A DNA stretch of 64,000 nt. It comes from Brassica napus (Eukaryota > Streptophyta > Magnoliopsida > Brassicales > Brassicaceae). The notes under the pieces are model-generated. The model worked only from the letters and a program-made list of their open reading frames with translations. It did no database searches and was not told the origin of the DNA. Both the position numbers and the translations under genes were made by a program. The stretch is taken from the NCBI RefSeq assembly GCF_020379485.1, contig NC_063437.1:558001-622000 (forward strand). Direction: 5' to 3'. Shown here one piece after another: positions 35,799 through 48,625 of this stretch; the first letter of the stretch is position 1, and every line of letters begins with the position of its first letter.

Positions 35799-37560
35799 AT
35801 GAAGACGAGATCCAGTGATGTACAAGTAGCTGCTAACAGAGGCGGCAAGAGGAAAGCTCCCGAGGGAGACGAACACGGCAGAGGGAAGAGACGATCGGTG
35901 AAGAGCGACGAACCGAAGAGCTCTCCTCAGATAGATAGAAGATTAGCTCCGAAGAGGACGATCCTCAGAGGAATCCATGGATGCGTATCTCCTCGGTGCT
36001 CTGCTTCCACTCACCGCTCCAGCTTCTCATGGTATCGTTCTTCTTCTTCTTCTTCCCCGATCGCACGTCGTTTCGATTAGATCTAGGATATAGAACTCGA
36101 TCGATCATCTTCGGTAGCTTCTGGAATCGATTGGATTGTATGAGAACATTGATTTTGTTCGTGATTGCTGAATTTGAAAAACGATTGCTATAAGTTTAAT
36201 CAGGATTTTGAATCAGAATAGTTAGATCTGAGTCTCTACGTTAGATTCACGAGTCTGTTCTTACGAGTTTCTCTGTGGAATCAAGGTACGAGCAAGATGC
36301 GTGGACATACATCTCGAGGTTTTTGGATGGGAAGTCACTGGTGATGCTTGGAGCAACGAGCAAATGGTTTAACAAGATGGTGATGGAGGATGATGCTATT
36401 TGGAGGTTTGCTTGCTTGCGTGATCTTCGTGTGCCAAAGCTGTATCCAGCTTCTTCAAGCTGGATCAAGATCTATGCTTCAGCTTTTGGTGAGTACTATT
36501 ACAAGATAACAATCACAGTCTCTCAGTAAACTAAGAAATGAAATGATGGATGATGCAGATGGGAGGAGTCACTCTTACTTGTTCCATCAGCAGGAAAAGC
36601 ATATTGGTCAGTCCCTCAATTTGATTCATGTACCTTTAAAGTTACTTCATTTAGCTGATGACACTGTGAGTACAGACTGGATGCGAATTGGTGCCTTTAC
36701 TCTTGACTCTGGAGTGTCACTCTTGACTGAGAAGTTGAGTTCTCCACTGAGAGTTCCAAGGGAAGGAACCATTGAACGGATGCTTGAATCCAGTGGTGGA
36801 TGTATTGTAAAAGACATCAAAAGCGGTATTTGGATTGCAGGTAATTAAGAAAAGCATTATCTTCTGGAACTTGTTCACAAACGAGAAAGATGTAATCATG
36901 GTTTATCTTTATTGACAGATTTACAGCTTGTTCGGTGCCCTGTCTGTGACCTCAGTACCTGTGATGGTAAAAAAGTAGTCTCTTCTACAGTAACTAAAAT
37001 TGCAACTAAGAGTTTTATGTTTTAACTTGTGTAGGAACAATGCAAACACTGGACGCTAGGCATGTTGAGCTGTTCTTGAATGAAGGATACAAAAATGGAA
37101 CTTGGGAATACAATCTTATTGCGTCTCATAAGTTGCAGAAAGACGCAGTTGCAGCTTGTGGAGCCATTTTCGATCTCAAACACCTTAAATCTTCATCCTC
37201 AGGTAAGTACTCCTCCTCTTTAAATCTTTGACTCTACTTCACAACTTGTGAATGAATGAATGAGACCTGTTCAGGTATTCTTAACCTTAAGTCTTGGACC
37301 GGAGCTCCAGATGATTCCCAACCCAAAGCAATGATCGCACCCCACGCAGTAGCTCTTCACACAAGATTACAAGAAAACGAAGGTATATACTTGTCCATAC
37401 ACTCTGCGTTATCAACCATCTTGAAACAAAGATAAGAAAAGATACCCAGTAGTTCTTATACATATCTACATTTGTAGGAATCATTGTGAAGTATCAGACG
37501 ATGAAGGCAGGAACTGACGGTGACATAGTTTCCATCAGAATCTCCCAGCAGCTACTCTGA
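35799..37560 (+). CDS. RMF: F-box protein, RMF-like (At3g61730 counterpart)
   Basis: F-box proteins are substrate receptors of SCF ubiquitin ligases. RMF (REDUCED MALE FERTILITY) is reported to act in anther tapetum. Eight exons (35799-36031, 36286-36488, 36559-36606, 36676-36840, 36919-36966, 37035-37202, 37275-37382 and 37478-37560) give 351 residues. The start is MKTRSSDVQVAANRGGKRKA, a basic, probably nuclear-targeting N terminus with GKRRSVK. An F-box follows at about 80-125 (DAWTYISRFLDGKSLVMLGA, then SKWFNKMVMEDD and WRFACLRDL). Downstream are IGAFTLDSG, a CPVCDLSTCDG segment and a C terminus ending GDIVSIRISQQLL. All introns are short (69-254 bp) with GT-AG ends, and no lesion is seen. 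Confidence 0.9.
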
Positions 37561-37955
37561 GTTCCTGATCACAATGTGTTTATCCCACTCACACAGACCA
37601 TCTTAAGTATCTCTACATTAGCCTTTTATTATAAAAAGTGTTACATCGTTACATATTTTGCAAGAATAGTTTGAGAGATTATTGAACTTATTATATACAA
37701 TCACACGCACCAATGATCAATGTTTCTGTTATGCCTAGTCTCTCCCCCACTTTACTATAAACAATGTTTACACTCATTTTTATAATACTTAGCAATATTA
37801 GTCTGAAATACTTAAAAAAAAATTCTATATCAACTCATACCAATGAGTATGTGAACATCTAGAAGACCCTTACATATCATTTTATATCTACTATTCTTTT
37901 GACTTTTCCATTATCTATATAAGTGCTTACAAGTCCCTTAGTGCCAAACCACAAC
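37561..37955. other. spacer between RMF and RING-H2 gene
   Basis: RMF 3'UTR and the promoter of the downstream gene. CTATATAAGTGC at about 37914-37925 looks like a TATA box roughly 35 bases before the RING-H2 gene's start codon. Confidence 0.4.
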
Positions 37956-39333
37956 ATGACATTCTCAAAACAAGTTAGCATCTTTATGTTCCTCTTCTGC
38001 TTCCCTCTCCTAAACGCCTCAGAAGCAAAACGTTGCTACAGTTCCTCATGTGGAAACGTCGACGTTCGTTTCCCTTTCTGGCTCTTCCCCAAGCAATCTT
38101 CGACCCGTGGCCACACAGGACTCAACATCCTATGCACCGATCGCCACGATACAGCATTAAAGCTTCCCAACACGGGACTATTCCTCGTCCGAGATATCGA
38201 CTCTGAAAAACAGCTTATCCGCCTCAACGACCCTAACAACCGCATGGCCAGACGACTCCTCAGCTTCGACGCTTCAGGAACTCCTTTCTCTCCTCTCCAC
38301 CTTCTCAACCACACCATCTTGACCTGTCCTAGCGAGGATATCAAATCCTCCTCCCCTTACACACCCATCATTTGCTTTGGTAATTCAACGTCCTCCTTCT
38401 TCGCCACTCGTTTTGATCTCGCGAGTTCGATGCCGTCCTCTTGTCAAGTCTTCAAGACATTACTCCTTCCTGTTTCTTCACTAGTCGCTGTTCACCTCAA
38501 CGATCAAGACCTCTGGCTGAAATGGGACTCACCGAGTGGCAGAGATTGTGAGGGTAGCAGCTCGTTACGTGGGTTCAAAAACAATATCACTCGAGAAATC
38601 AAATGGTTCAGTTCCTTCAAATCTGGTTTGTTACCCAATTTCTTCTCTCATTCTTTTAACCTTCATGACATCCAAGGTGACGAATTTCAATCCAATGGAT
38701 CAAATAGTTGACTTAATGGTTATTATCTACTCATTAGATAACAAAACATATCAAATCTGATACGGACAGATCATGTCATTGTCTTTTGATTAAATCAAAC
38801 ACATATATCAAAATTCAAATACTAGAACATGCGGAAACGTCGGAACCGTAAATTAAAATAATATATATGTAACTTCAACAGCGTATAATAAACTAAAACT
38901 ATTTTCTTTACCCTTCCCTTTTTTAAACACAGGACTTTACAACTTCATTTTACTAATACTGAAGTTGATCTGTCTCTCCCTAATGACACTACTCTTCGGA
39001 ATAACTACTTGTGTGGTATATGTCACGTTCAGTTTCGAGTGGCTCCCTACTCAGATACGACGATCATTGGCACGGCATGCCACTCGCAAACCGCCTAGAG
39101 GTCGTGTTAGGTCTGCGATTGTTGGAGCGTACAAGAAAGTGAAAGTAGAGAAAAATATGAAGCTGCCAGGGAAAAATAACAACATATGTTCCATTTGTTT
39201 ATCAGAATACGCGAGCAGTGAAACCGTTGGATGCTTATTAATATGTGAACACTGCTTTCACGTCGAATGCATCGATACGTGGCTCCAGTTGCGTAGCTCT
39301 TGCCCGATTTGTCGAAACAGTTCTCTCCATTAG
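37956..39333 (+). CDS. RING-H2 E3 ligase with GUB_WAK domain (ATL20/21/22 type)
   Basis: This is a predicted membrane-anchored ubiquitin ligase. Two exons (37956-38625 and 38933-39333) give 356 residues. An in-frame upstream ATG at 37923 would add 11 residues; I prefer MTFSKQVSIFMFLFCFPLLN because it starts a clean signal peptide. The extracellular part (about 26-220) has the cysteine pattern of the GUB_WAK pectin-binding domain (CYSSSCGNVDVRFPFW, ILCTDRH, IICFGNST). A transmembrane helix follows at about 225-258, then a basic cytosolic linker and a RING-H2 finger with ligands C309, C312, C328, H330, H333, C336, C347 and C350 (CSICLSEY ... CEHCFHVECIDTWL ... CPIC). No ATL of this type is known to me at the syntenic Arabidopsis position, so it probably moved here. 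Ligand and partners are unknown. Confidence 0.85.
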
Positions 39334-40200
39334 GTGAAGTTTGTGACTAGTTGATGTTGTTCAATTGACTCTATCGAAAAGAGTGGAAAAATTACGTTTG
39401 ATATTCCATCTCTATGCATGGTAACGTATTGTGCTCCTTTTTAATATTATGTAATAACCCTTTTAGAGCATCATTAACCATAGAGACTCCTCCATCTAGA
39501 TTCTAGACCATGAACAGCTGTGGTTTCTCAACTGGTTTCTTTACAATAATATAATAGAAAAAATTACAAAATGAAAGAGAGAGTCCAAAATGTTGAGAGA
39601 CTTTTCATGGGAGACCCACAAAAAAGTTACGAGCCTCCATGCCACATGTAAACGTTTTAGTGGTCTAGAGGTTAAAACAAAATAGCTATGAACATTTTAT
39701 TGTTTTAAAGAGATTGACTCACTTTTTGTCGATGCGACGCTCTTCTTTATTTAATAACAAGACATGAGCCCATTGCGTTTCAACATGTTTTGTTTGATGT
39801 TTTAATTTAATAAAAATTATAAAATAATAAAACATTTAGTTATAGTTTTATGCTTATTTTTTGCATATGTTGTTTGAGATTTATTTTATAATTAAACTTG
39901 TTTTTACATATAAATTCAAGTTAATATTTGTATTTTCTAAATATGGTGCATAGATGAATTGTTATAAACTTTGTACATAGGATTAGAGAAAATAATATAC
40001 CTAAAAGTTTAAACTGAACACAACCTGAAATGAAAAATTGAATGAAAAGTAAAAAGAATGAAAGTCAAATACATCAATCGAGTCAATGACAACATATACA
40101 TGCTTTAATGTATTAATTTAATGTTTTATTAAATAAGTCTTTAAAGTTTTATTTGGCTAGGATTTTTTTTAAAAAAGAAAACATTCTATTTTATAAATCT
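39334..40200. other. intergenic AT-rich DNA
   Basis: No gene is supported. The stretch beginning GAGCATCATTAACCATAGAG (about 39465) resembles the GAGCATC-type ends of Brassica MITEs, but I could not define an element. Confidence 0.3.
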
Positions 40201-41450
40201 ATTTTTTATTTACAATAAAAAAGTATTAAAATATATTAAATACAATTTTACAATTTTGTTTAAGATTTTAGAAAAGGAAAATTACTGTCATATAACCTAT
40301 TACTATTATCTTCTCTTTTAATTTCAGAAAAAAATAAATTGCTATCAAATAATTATTTTTAGTTATTAATATATAATTTTAAAATTACTATTTTTATAAT
40401 TGGTATTAATACTAATTTTACACATTTTGTTAATTAAATAATTTTTAGTATCATGTTCATCATCAAATACTCTCTTAAAAATATTATCAAATAATTTTTT
40501 ACAATTCTCTTTGGTTAAGATTTAAAAATATGATACAAATTTCTTTTGTTTAGAATTTTTTTATAAGAAACAAAAAAAACTATCAAATATTCTTTTACAG
40601 TTTTTTAGAATATTAGAAAAGGTAGTGGTTTTCAGAGATAGTTTAGTTTGTTTAAGTTGATGACAAAAAAAATATTAGAAAAGGAAATTAATATTATATA
40701 ATCTTTTACAATTATATTTTTGTCTAGGATTTAGAAAAATAAAATTTCTATCAAATAATTATTTCCATTTAATATTAATTTTTTTAAAAGTTACCATTTT
40801 CAAAATTCTTTTTTTTCAATATCATTAATATTTTTACGATTTTTCTTGTTAACTAGATAATTGTTACTACCATGTTTATCATTAGTTTTTAAGTAAAAAT
40901 TATTATTAAATAAAATTTTACAATTCTCTCTCGTTATGATTAAAAAAAAAGAAAAAATATTAATTGGTTAAGATTAGAAAATATTTAGGATTTTAAGAAA
41001 AGAAGAAGTTATTTTCACATAATGACAGTTTTTATTGACACATTCACAATCTAATTTTTTTAGTTGACACCTGTCACAATCATATCAAGTGAAATATTTG
41101 AAGTTAATTTTGGTTTATATTTTTTTAACACAAAATTCTTAAGAAGTAAAGTTAGTTAATTATAAGAAAAATATGATTAATTTTCATTTTTTATTTTATT
41201 TAGACTTTTAAAAGGGAAATTAATTATTTGATAATTATTTTTCTTTTATATTTTTATACAGCTATTTTATTTTTAATAGAAAAAAAACTGTTAAATTATT
41301 TATATATTTTGTCTTATACATACAAACACATGTCACAATATTATCAAATAATCTTTTGCAATTATTTTTTGATTAGGATTTAAAAAAGGAAAATTACTAT
41401 TAAATAATATTTAAAATTATTTTTTGATAAAATTTGTTTTTGTTAATATC
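40200..41450. repeat. degenerate AT-rich repeat field
   Basis: Variants of GAAAATTACTATCAAATAAT, TTTTACAATTCT and GATTAGGATTTAGAAAA recur about every 100-400 bp (for example near 40276, 40335, 40570, 40735 and 41385). This suggests an old expanded or rearranged repeat. A 48-bp insert with a 14-bp duplication sits inside it at 40609-40684. There is no coding capacity. Confidence 0.4.
40609..40684 (+). mobile_element. 48-bp poly-A insertion with 14-bp perfect duplication
   Basis: AATATTAGAAAAGG at 40609-40622 and 40671-40684 flanks a 48-bp insert ending GTTGATGACAAAAAA, a plus-strand A tail. It is longer than most of its class here and could identify the source element by database search. Confidence 0.65.
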
Positions 41451-41682
41451 TTAGTATATATATTTTTATTATGATATAGATTAACATATGTCACAATCTT
41501 AAATATATAATTATCATGTATCGCGATCATGTTAATTAGCAACTTTGATGAAACAAACTTTATATAATAAGATAATATATCTGCTTTTATTATTAAAGTT
41601 TCATCATTTGTCCTACAATTTATCCACAATGAAACAATATTGAAAGCTAGCCACGTGAATCCCTGGTTAACATGGCAAGCCT

Positions 41683-42285
41683 GGACATTCGGATCTTCGG
41701 ATCGGATTCAGATCCAGATCTTTTAGATCATCAAAAATTTAGATCCATATAAATACCTATAACTTTTCGGTTTGTATAATTCTAATACCCCTAATTATCG
41801 GATATATTTTGGATTCGGGTCTGTTCGGATATTTAGGACCCAAACAAGGATCCGAAATATCCGAACTGGATTCGAAAACTAAAAATACAAGAAAAATCAC
41901 AAAAAATATCCGAAAATACTTCAAAAATTTATTCAAAATCATACCCGAAAACTCAAAAGATACAGAATACCAAATTATATATTCTAAAAATCTAAAATTT
42001 TACTTGAAACCTGAAATTATATCCGAAAACCTGAACCCGAATCTTAAAAGAATATCTGAAAAACCAAAAATATATCCAATCGCCCAATTAGACCTAATAT
42101 ACGCAATAAATTTTGGGTACTTCGAGGACCCGATTGGGTTTTGGTAGGATCCGGACCTGAACCGAGACCTACGGATCCAAATAAAAAGATCCAACATGTA
42201 CTTTAGCATGGACCCGGACTCTAACCCAAACCTGTATTTTCGGATCAGTTTCGGTTAGGGTATTCTGGTCTGGGTAAAATGCCCA
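41683..42285. repeat. repeat bordered by CGGATC-rich inverted blocks
   Basis: The left border CTGGACATTCGGATCTTCGG and right border TTTCGGATCAGTTTCGGTTA / GGGTAAAATGCCCATGTC enclose sequence dense in ATCCGAAAA and CCCGAA words. It is related in style to 11243-11745 and 49945-50545. The 112-codon plus frame inside is repeat translation, not a gene. Confidence 0.45.
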
Positions 42286-42491
42286 TGTCTATAACATTCT
42301 ATTCAAAGAAGTTGTTTTCGATTACAGATAACATGTAGCTCTCAATTTTATATATTGCTAACGAAAGAGGTATTTACGGTTTTACAACATTTTTATTAAC
42401 TCTACTCGTGCCTCCCAAGAAATGTAAACAAACACATAAACATAATTTATTCTATGCACAACTTAACGAGGCATCTACCGTCGTCCCTTTT

Positions 42492-45034
42492 CTAGGCACG
42501 TGTCATGATCTCTTCAGTTGCCGTCAGACTCCAGTCATTGACTGAAGAGTTCGGTTCTGCTGGCTTTAGCATAGGCCAAACAGTACTCCTCCTCTGTCTC
42601 CTCACTTTTCTAACGATGAGCTTCGTTTGCTGCCGGATAACTCCGTTCACGGCTTTGACGTAGTTTTTAGAGTCGTGGTCTCTCAACACCGAACCTTCTG
42701 AGCCATAAGCGGCGCGTTGGCTCAGCGTTTCGAGTGGGTGTGGGCGGTTTAGAAACCCACGCAACGCCGTGGGAGAATAACCTTCGTTGTTCTTGTCTAA
42801 AACGTAGAGAGCATTTCCCGGCGGTAGCCAAGGGTGCGTTGGTGAGACGCTCTCACTTGGTTGTAAGATAAACACTTTCCCCATTGGTGAATACAACAGT
42901 TTCTGCAAAGAGCAAAAAACACAACCAAACACTTCTAGTTAAGGTAATACGTACTTTATTTTATATAAGACAACAAAAGTTTTACACGATGTTCTAAAAT
43001 CGATATAGCCGATTTTTACACATTGACCGTAGTTTAAAAATCGATTTACACATGCGATGTGATTATTTTGTATGTCATTCATTTTTTTGCGTTTGCGTTT
43101 AGATTTTTAGAAAAAGCTTCCTAAGTTATAACTCCAACATGTAAACGCAAAACAGATAAGCTTATATAAATGACTTACGTTTTTGTTAAGACAAGGATGT
43201 GTACGGAACGTCCCGTTCAAACGTTTGAGGACGAGAGCAACATGGTCAGGGTAATTGCACGAGAAGGCTCGTGGGACGATATCTCTATGCATCATCACAC
43301 AGTGAACATGACTCTCCTCAAGACCAAGTTCCTCGAGAATCTTCTCACCACCACAAAACACAAACGGTGAACCAAACGTGACAACAGGTTTCATTGCTTC
43401 AGAACTAACGAGTCCTCTACTGAGAAGCATCAGATTCACTATTAACGAGAGACTGCCTCCAAGAGAATGACCTGTAAACTGAAACTTGGCTCTATCTCCG
43501 TGTAGAGACAAATGTTCGGTTATTTCAGGTAAGAACTGTTCGTATATTCCTTTTGCTGCCTCATAGATTCCTCTATGGACTAAAACATCAGTGTCCTGCA
43601 AAATTAATATTAATGTCATAAGATCTCGTAACGGATATTAATAACTGAACCAGTAAGGCAATAACCAAATGGACATCCCTAAGTCATAGATCGTGATGAT
43701 GGACGGTGCAGTCAGATGTGAATCATATCTTAAGCCATCATATAAAATTGTCGGTTGTATGATATTTTTCCATTATTTGTAGTAACATAATAAACAAGCC
43801 TTAAAAAAATATAGATCATGATTGTCACCTCAAATCTAGTTGGCTCAAAGAAGAGGTTTGCTTTCCAAGAAGCTAAAGAATCAGAACCCTACAAGACAAT
43901 GACATTAGTTAACACATCAAAGCATATATAATTTGAGAAACAGAGTATTTTGATTGTAGTAGTCAAATTTTGAGAACATTTTACCTGAATCACAAAGCAC
44001 CTAGTGTATGAGTTTGGCTCATCACACACAAACCACTCACAAGGAGAAGATTGTAGCGACTGCAACTCCCTTGCCGCTTCTAGCTTCTCATCCTCACCCG
44101 CAGCAACCACCGCGGTCATTGTAGACGCTGCCGCCTGAGCCGCAGCCGCAGATTTATAAGGGTTGTTCAAGTCTGAAGATTCATACTCTTTGCACGAGTG
44201 AATGTATGAAGCGGCTGAAGCAGCAATCTTGTAAGCAGAAGATGAAGAAGATGATCGTTGTTGAAACTTGTCGGATTCTGATTCAGGCGATGTAACAACA
44301 GGAACCCGTGTTGAGTCTTGCTCGAGTTTCTCTCTAAGTAACGCTGCTTTGGCTTTCTTCTCTAGTGAAGATGTAACAAACTTTAACCCGTAGTTTCTTC
44401 TCAAATCCTCACCCTTGATCTCAGGTATCGTGTAAGCCACGTTACACAAGTAAGCTAGCTGAGAAAGCTGTTTAGCGTCAGACCAAGAAACCCTAACAAG
44501 CAACTTTGAAAACGTTTCGCGTTCCCAATCGCCGTTTTCGTAATCCGCGACGCAACCTTCCCCATCCTCGCAACCACACGTAACGTTTTCATGTTCCGAC
44601 ACAACATCTCCGTTACTATTCTCTGTTCTTGTCTCTTTCTTCCACTGTCTCCTTATCTCAAGCAACCTCTGGACCCAGTTCGCTTTCTTGGCCCCATCAA
44701 GATTGGGCTCGACCTCAGGCTCATCATCACTATCTGTATCGTCCTCCGTTTCAAATAGCAATGTTTTTATTGGACTAGGGATTATGGAGCTCGATATTTG
44801 AAACGAGAACACTCCGACAGATCGGCTGCTTTTCATTCCCTGACCAGGACGTACGGACACAGCACGTATCCTGTTCTTACAACACAAGTGGTTGTCGGAA
44901 CTCGATCTCCGTATTCCACCAGCTTTCACGACGAGATCTTGACCGGACAACGATCTACGAAGGCCAAAATGTTCTTTGAAAACGTCGTTGGCCGCAGGTG
45001 GAGATGGAGACGCCATAGCCGCATTAAACGACAT
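42492..45034 (-). CDS. PLIP1: plastid phospholipase A1/lipase (PLIP1)
   Basis: PLIP1 is a plastid class 3 lipase that releases fatty acids from chloroplast phosphatidylglycerol and supports seed-oil synthesis in Arabidopsis (At3g61680). Four exons (45034-43985, 43888-43829, 43595-43179 and 42902-42492) give 645 residues, close to the expected length. I start at [19 protein letters not shown]; a frame-open ATG at 45088 would add 18 residues unlike the family. The N terminus is Ser/Arg-rich, consistent with a chloroplast transit peptide. Family blocks include [34 protein letters not shown] and [21 protein letters not shown]. The Lipase_3 core carries the nucleophile elbow [11 protein letters not shown] with S414 in GHSLG, then [12 protein letters not shown] and [19 protein letters not shown]. 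All exons are open with GT-AG introns, and no lesion is seen. Confidence 0.95.
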
Positions 45035-46686
45035 TCTTTTATGAACAAAACTCCAACTATAGCAATCAAGACAAGACCAAAACAACATTAAACTGTGTAA
45101 CCGTTCTTAGTAGTTGTTTTCTTTTGTCTTTTCATAAACCAAATGTAGTATGAAATCTTTTGACTATTTCATAACATAATGTAACGTTTTAGTTGGCGAA
45201 CAAAAATGAAACGGTTTGATTAGTTTGACCAGAGTCAACTAGGGCATTTACAAATGGAATGGTGTGTTATTATGGTATGGACCTATTTTAGGTAACCAGA
45301 CAGCTATTAGAGAAGAAGTACGAAGTTATTCAAATCAATATACACCTACGAAACAACTACCAACCGTTGCTTATGTCTCTCATATGTGACTAATGTGTTG
45401 TGTGGGGTTCGAATCTTATAGTTGGACTGGGTCCAAAGTACAGATGTACTTCCACATGCGCCACGTACGATGTGCTCATCGTATTATCATTTTCCATTAC
45501 AATAAAGATCGATAAAAAAAAGGTTTTGTCTAACTTTTCAGGATTTAAATATTGTTTATATACTTTTTGGCTTGTTAATAATATATTTGTAAATTAAGGC
45601 GAAAATTACCTGGAAAGTTTTAGTTTATTCGAGTACCGTTTTTGAAAAACAAAGAAAATATAACAAATAGTTTTTTTTTTGTTTTTTGAGAAAATATGCG
45701 TGTTTTTTAAGAAAAAAAAGAGTTTGAAATTTGTTTTTGCTAAAATTTGGTGCAAATTGTTTGAAATTTTGAAGAAGAAAATAGACAAAAGCATATTATG
45801 TGTGTTGTTCATATTATATGGAATTTTTACGGATCTTAACGAGAATAATTCGGAAGAAACAAAAGAGATATTGATAAACACATGAGTCTCGAGATGCGTT
45901 ACCTTATTTATTAGGTTTTGATCGATGGCAAAGAACAATGGATGATCAATGCAGCGTTTCTTAACCGTCGAATCAGCTGGAGTGGATCATAATCAAACCA
46001 CCGAGATCAAGAAAGTCGCCATTCTCTGGACGAGACCAAAATTGATGAACAAATCTTTGATGATTAAACACACATAACAAAAAAAAAAAAAACTAGGCGG
46101 AGATACCAATAAGTAATGCCAGAGAAATGGTGGTTTGAATACGTACGATGAATCTTAAACGAGAAGGATACAAAAGAGTCAGACCAGACTATTCTGAAAC
46201 TTGTTCTTGTTCTGTAAAAGATTCATGAATCTCTCTCTCTCTCCCTTTCACAGATGTAGATGCAAACAATGTTTATATATATGTGAAAATGAAAAGAAGA
46301 GAGAGAATCATGTCACGTGGAAGGAGGGAGAAAGAAAACCAAGTATGGACGTAAATGCCATCGTTGTTGTAGTTTATTTACTAATCGGAAAACCAGTGGT
46401 GGTTGGAGAGTAGTTAGCCACTCTTTTTGCTTAATTTGCGAGAGTATTTTTGGTAAATGTCGTTATGAAAAAAATTAGCCATTCTTATACGTTAGACGTT
46501 CCCTCGATTTTCTTCTAATTATTAGTCAAACCTCAAAAATCTAAACAAAATCTATGGAACGTAAGAACTTTTCATACATGAATGTGACTAAATGCAAATA
46601 TCGTATACGAAGAAGAAAAATAACAAAATTAAATACATGTTAACAGATAAATCGTTATAAAACCATTAAATCCACATTTACGTTAT
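45035..46686. other. PLIP1 upstream region
   Basis: No gene is supported. The section at 45900-46420 is less AT-rich (GAGATCAAGAAAGTCGCC, then CT-rich tracts) and could be leader or decayed exon, but I recognise nothing. The 110-codon minus frame at 45606-45938 is AT-driven. Confidence 0.35.
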
Positions 46687-46930
46687 ATTCCACCCGTTTC
46701 ATAAAAATATCATTTAAACACTTTTCACACATATTTAAAAAATGATTCAAATGAATTAAACTTTTTATTTAGTACATCTATCTAACCGATAGTACTTTAT
46801 TTATAAGATCAATGTATTTTACAATTATATTAAACTAAAAATAAATATAATTTGCGTTGAAATTCTAAAAAAATACTTTTTACTGAACAAAAAATGTTAA
46901 AGTGATACTTTAAGAAAATAGAGGGAGTAT
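46687..46930. mobile_element. MITE with CACCCGTTTC / GAGGGAGTA ends
   Basis: The left end TCCACCCGTTTCATAAAAAT and right end AGAAAATAGAGGGAGTATA are the inverted ends of the same small family found in introns of ARF18 and SINAT3. It has an AT-rich non-coding interior. The TA-rich flanks fit a TA target, though this is not decisive. Confidence 0.5.
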
Positions 46931-46967
46931 AGTTTTTTTTTTTGGTGTAAAGAGAGAGTATAGTTTT
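46921..46967 (-). mobile_element. 15-bp poly-T micro-insertion with 16-bp duplication
   Basis: GAGGGAGTATAGTTTT (46921-46936) and GAGAGAGTATAGTTTT (46952-46967) flank TTTTTTTGGTGTAAA. The duplicated segment includes the end of the neighbouring MITE, so this event is younger than the MITE. Confidence 0.6.
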
Positions 46968-48620
46968 CAATATAGGATGTATATTTATGCAGTAATTTGT
47001 TTTTCGAAAAACTATGTCTATTGATTTTGTTCATATTGAGTTAATCTAGACATTGAATTCTAACTATAAATTCAGAAAAATAAAATTTCTAATTTTGTCG
47101 AAAACACAAAAGAGTAGAGTATTTTTTTTGTCATAGCAATAACGAAAGCGTGCATGAGATGAAAATATCTAATTGACCACAGATGAAGAAAGGGTAATAT
47201 AGGAAAATAAAACGACCATGACGAGCCAAATGTTCGATTGCATGGAGCAAAGAGCGTCAGTGATCTCCACATTTCGTCTCCCAGGTGGTGGCAACCACAC
47301 AGCCGCCAAACGTTTCCCGCCGGTTTTCAATTTTCCACTTGTTTTTTCTTTACACTTGTTTTTTCGTCGAAGTCAGTGTGTTTTTCTGGCAAAGAGTAAC
47401 TACATTGTCACCTTTCACCGCTAGCCTAGCCTCCACGTGTTCTCGTAATAACCCTCCGTTTCACTATATTCACGGGCTTCTTTGACAGTGGGCTTGTTGA
47501 CTGTCCAAAACATTACTAAAAACCATTAGTTTATTGGTCTCAGATTGAGAAAAGGCCATACATGGGAGTCTGATCAGGTCCAAACCAAATAGATTAAGTT
47601 AATCCTCTCTGCAAATGTGTTCTTTGATGGTCCTCGGTCCCCATCTGCATCATCACGAGATCTACAAATTTAAGCCCTTTAATATATTTGAGCAAATATT
47701 ATGCATAAATTACTTTTTACTATTTATAAATGAAAAAGCACAAGGCAGAAGATCCACAGTGACCTAAAGTAAGAAATGTCTACGTTTTAAACCCTTGTGG
47801 TTCGGATTTTAGTTCGTAAGAATTAACTGGTTATGATTTTTACATTTAGTTATGTATAATCTGGTCATATAGTCATGAACTTGGTGCCGGTTAATCCACA
47901 TTAAAAATGATGATTTTACTATTTGCAGTCTCTCTAGAGGCTCAACACTAGCTTGGACTCTTGTATGGACAGTTTCTGTCTTTTCCAAAAAATGAAATAA
48001 TCGTCCATAACAATTTAACAATTAACAACCTGATTATCTTTAATCGTTTGTAAAAATTATTTCTTTTGAAATTATCCGACCATGATCACGCATCTCTTAT
48101 CTCAATAAAATGCCCTAAATAATAAGATGTGGATTATTATAAATGAATAAATAAAAATGTAATAAGATATGGTAATAGCACGACGTGGAACTAGGGTAAC
48201 AAAATCAATGGAGAGGACCCACGCGGTTCTTTTGATTTTCGTGGTTCATGTCATTTTCATTCTCGACAAACTCTTCAAAAGGAATTTCTCTCGTCTTCGC
48301 CGAAGCTTCCTTATTATTTTATTTTTTTTGCTAACTCTTCCTTATTTTTTTCACAAATTACAGAAATTATAATGGCGTTGATGTACATATACCAAATAGG
48401 TGTTATATCATATCCAAAAGGCTTTGTTCTATAACTTTTTTAGTTTCAACTTCTTTTTAACGAAAGACATATGCATACTAGTCACTAGAACATTAAATGC
48501 AAACGCGTTTTGATTTCTGATATAATTTGTGAAATTTGAATGGTTACGTAAAATAAACAAGGATATGCGTGGTCCATGGATGCTGTTTTTCACAAAAAAA
48601 AAAATCAATGACTATCGTTC
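46968..48620. other. intergenic DNA
   Basis: Nothing supported as a gene. The plus frames at 47218-47424 and 47285-47485 overlap each other in different frames without recognisable domains. A micro-insertion lies at 48306-48351. Confidence 0.35.
48306..48351 (-). mobile_element. 16-bp poly-T micro-insertion with 15-bp duplication
   Basis: CTTCCTTATTATTTT (48306-48320) and CTTCCTTATTTTTTT (48337-48351) flank ATTTTTTTTGCTAACT, again a T run then GCTAA, as at 6120 and 26322. Confidence 0.5.
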
Positions 48621-48625
48621 GGTGT

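Noticed and set aside
41809..42147. 112-codon plus frame and overlapping minus frames
   Set aside because: They translate a repeat made of ATCCGAAAA/CCCGAA words; there is no start context, domain or intron evidence.
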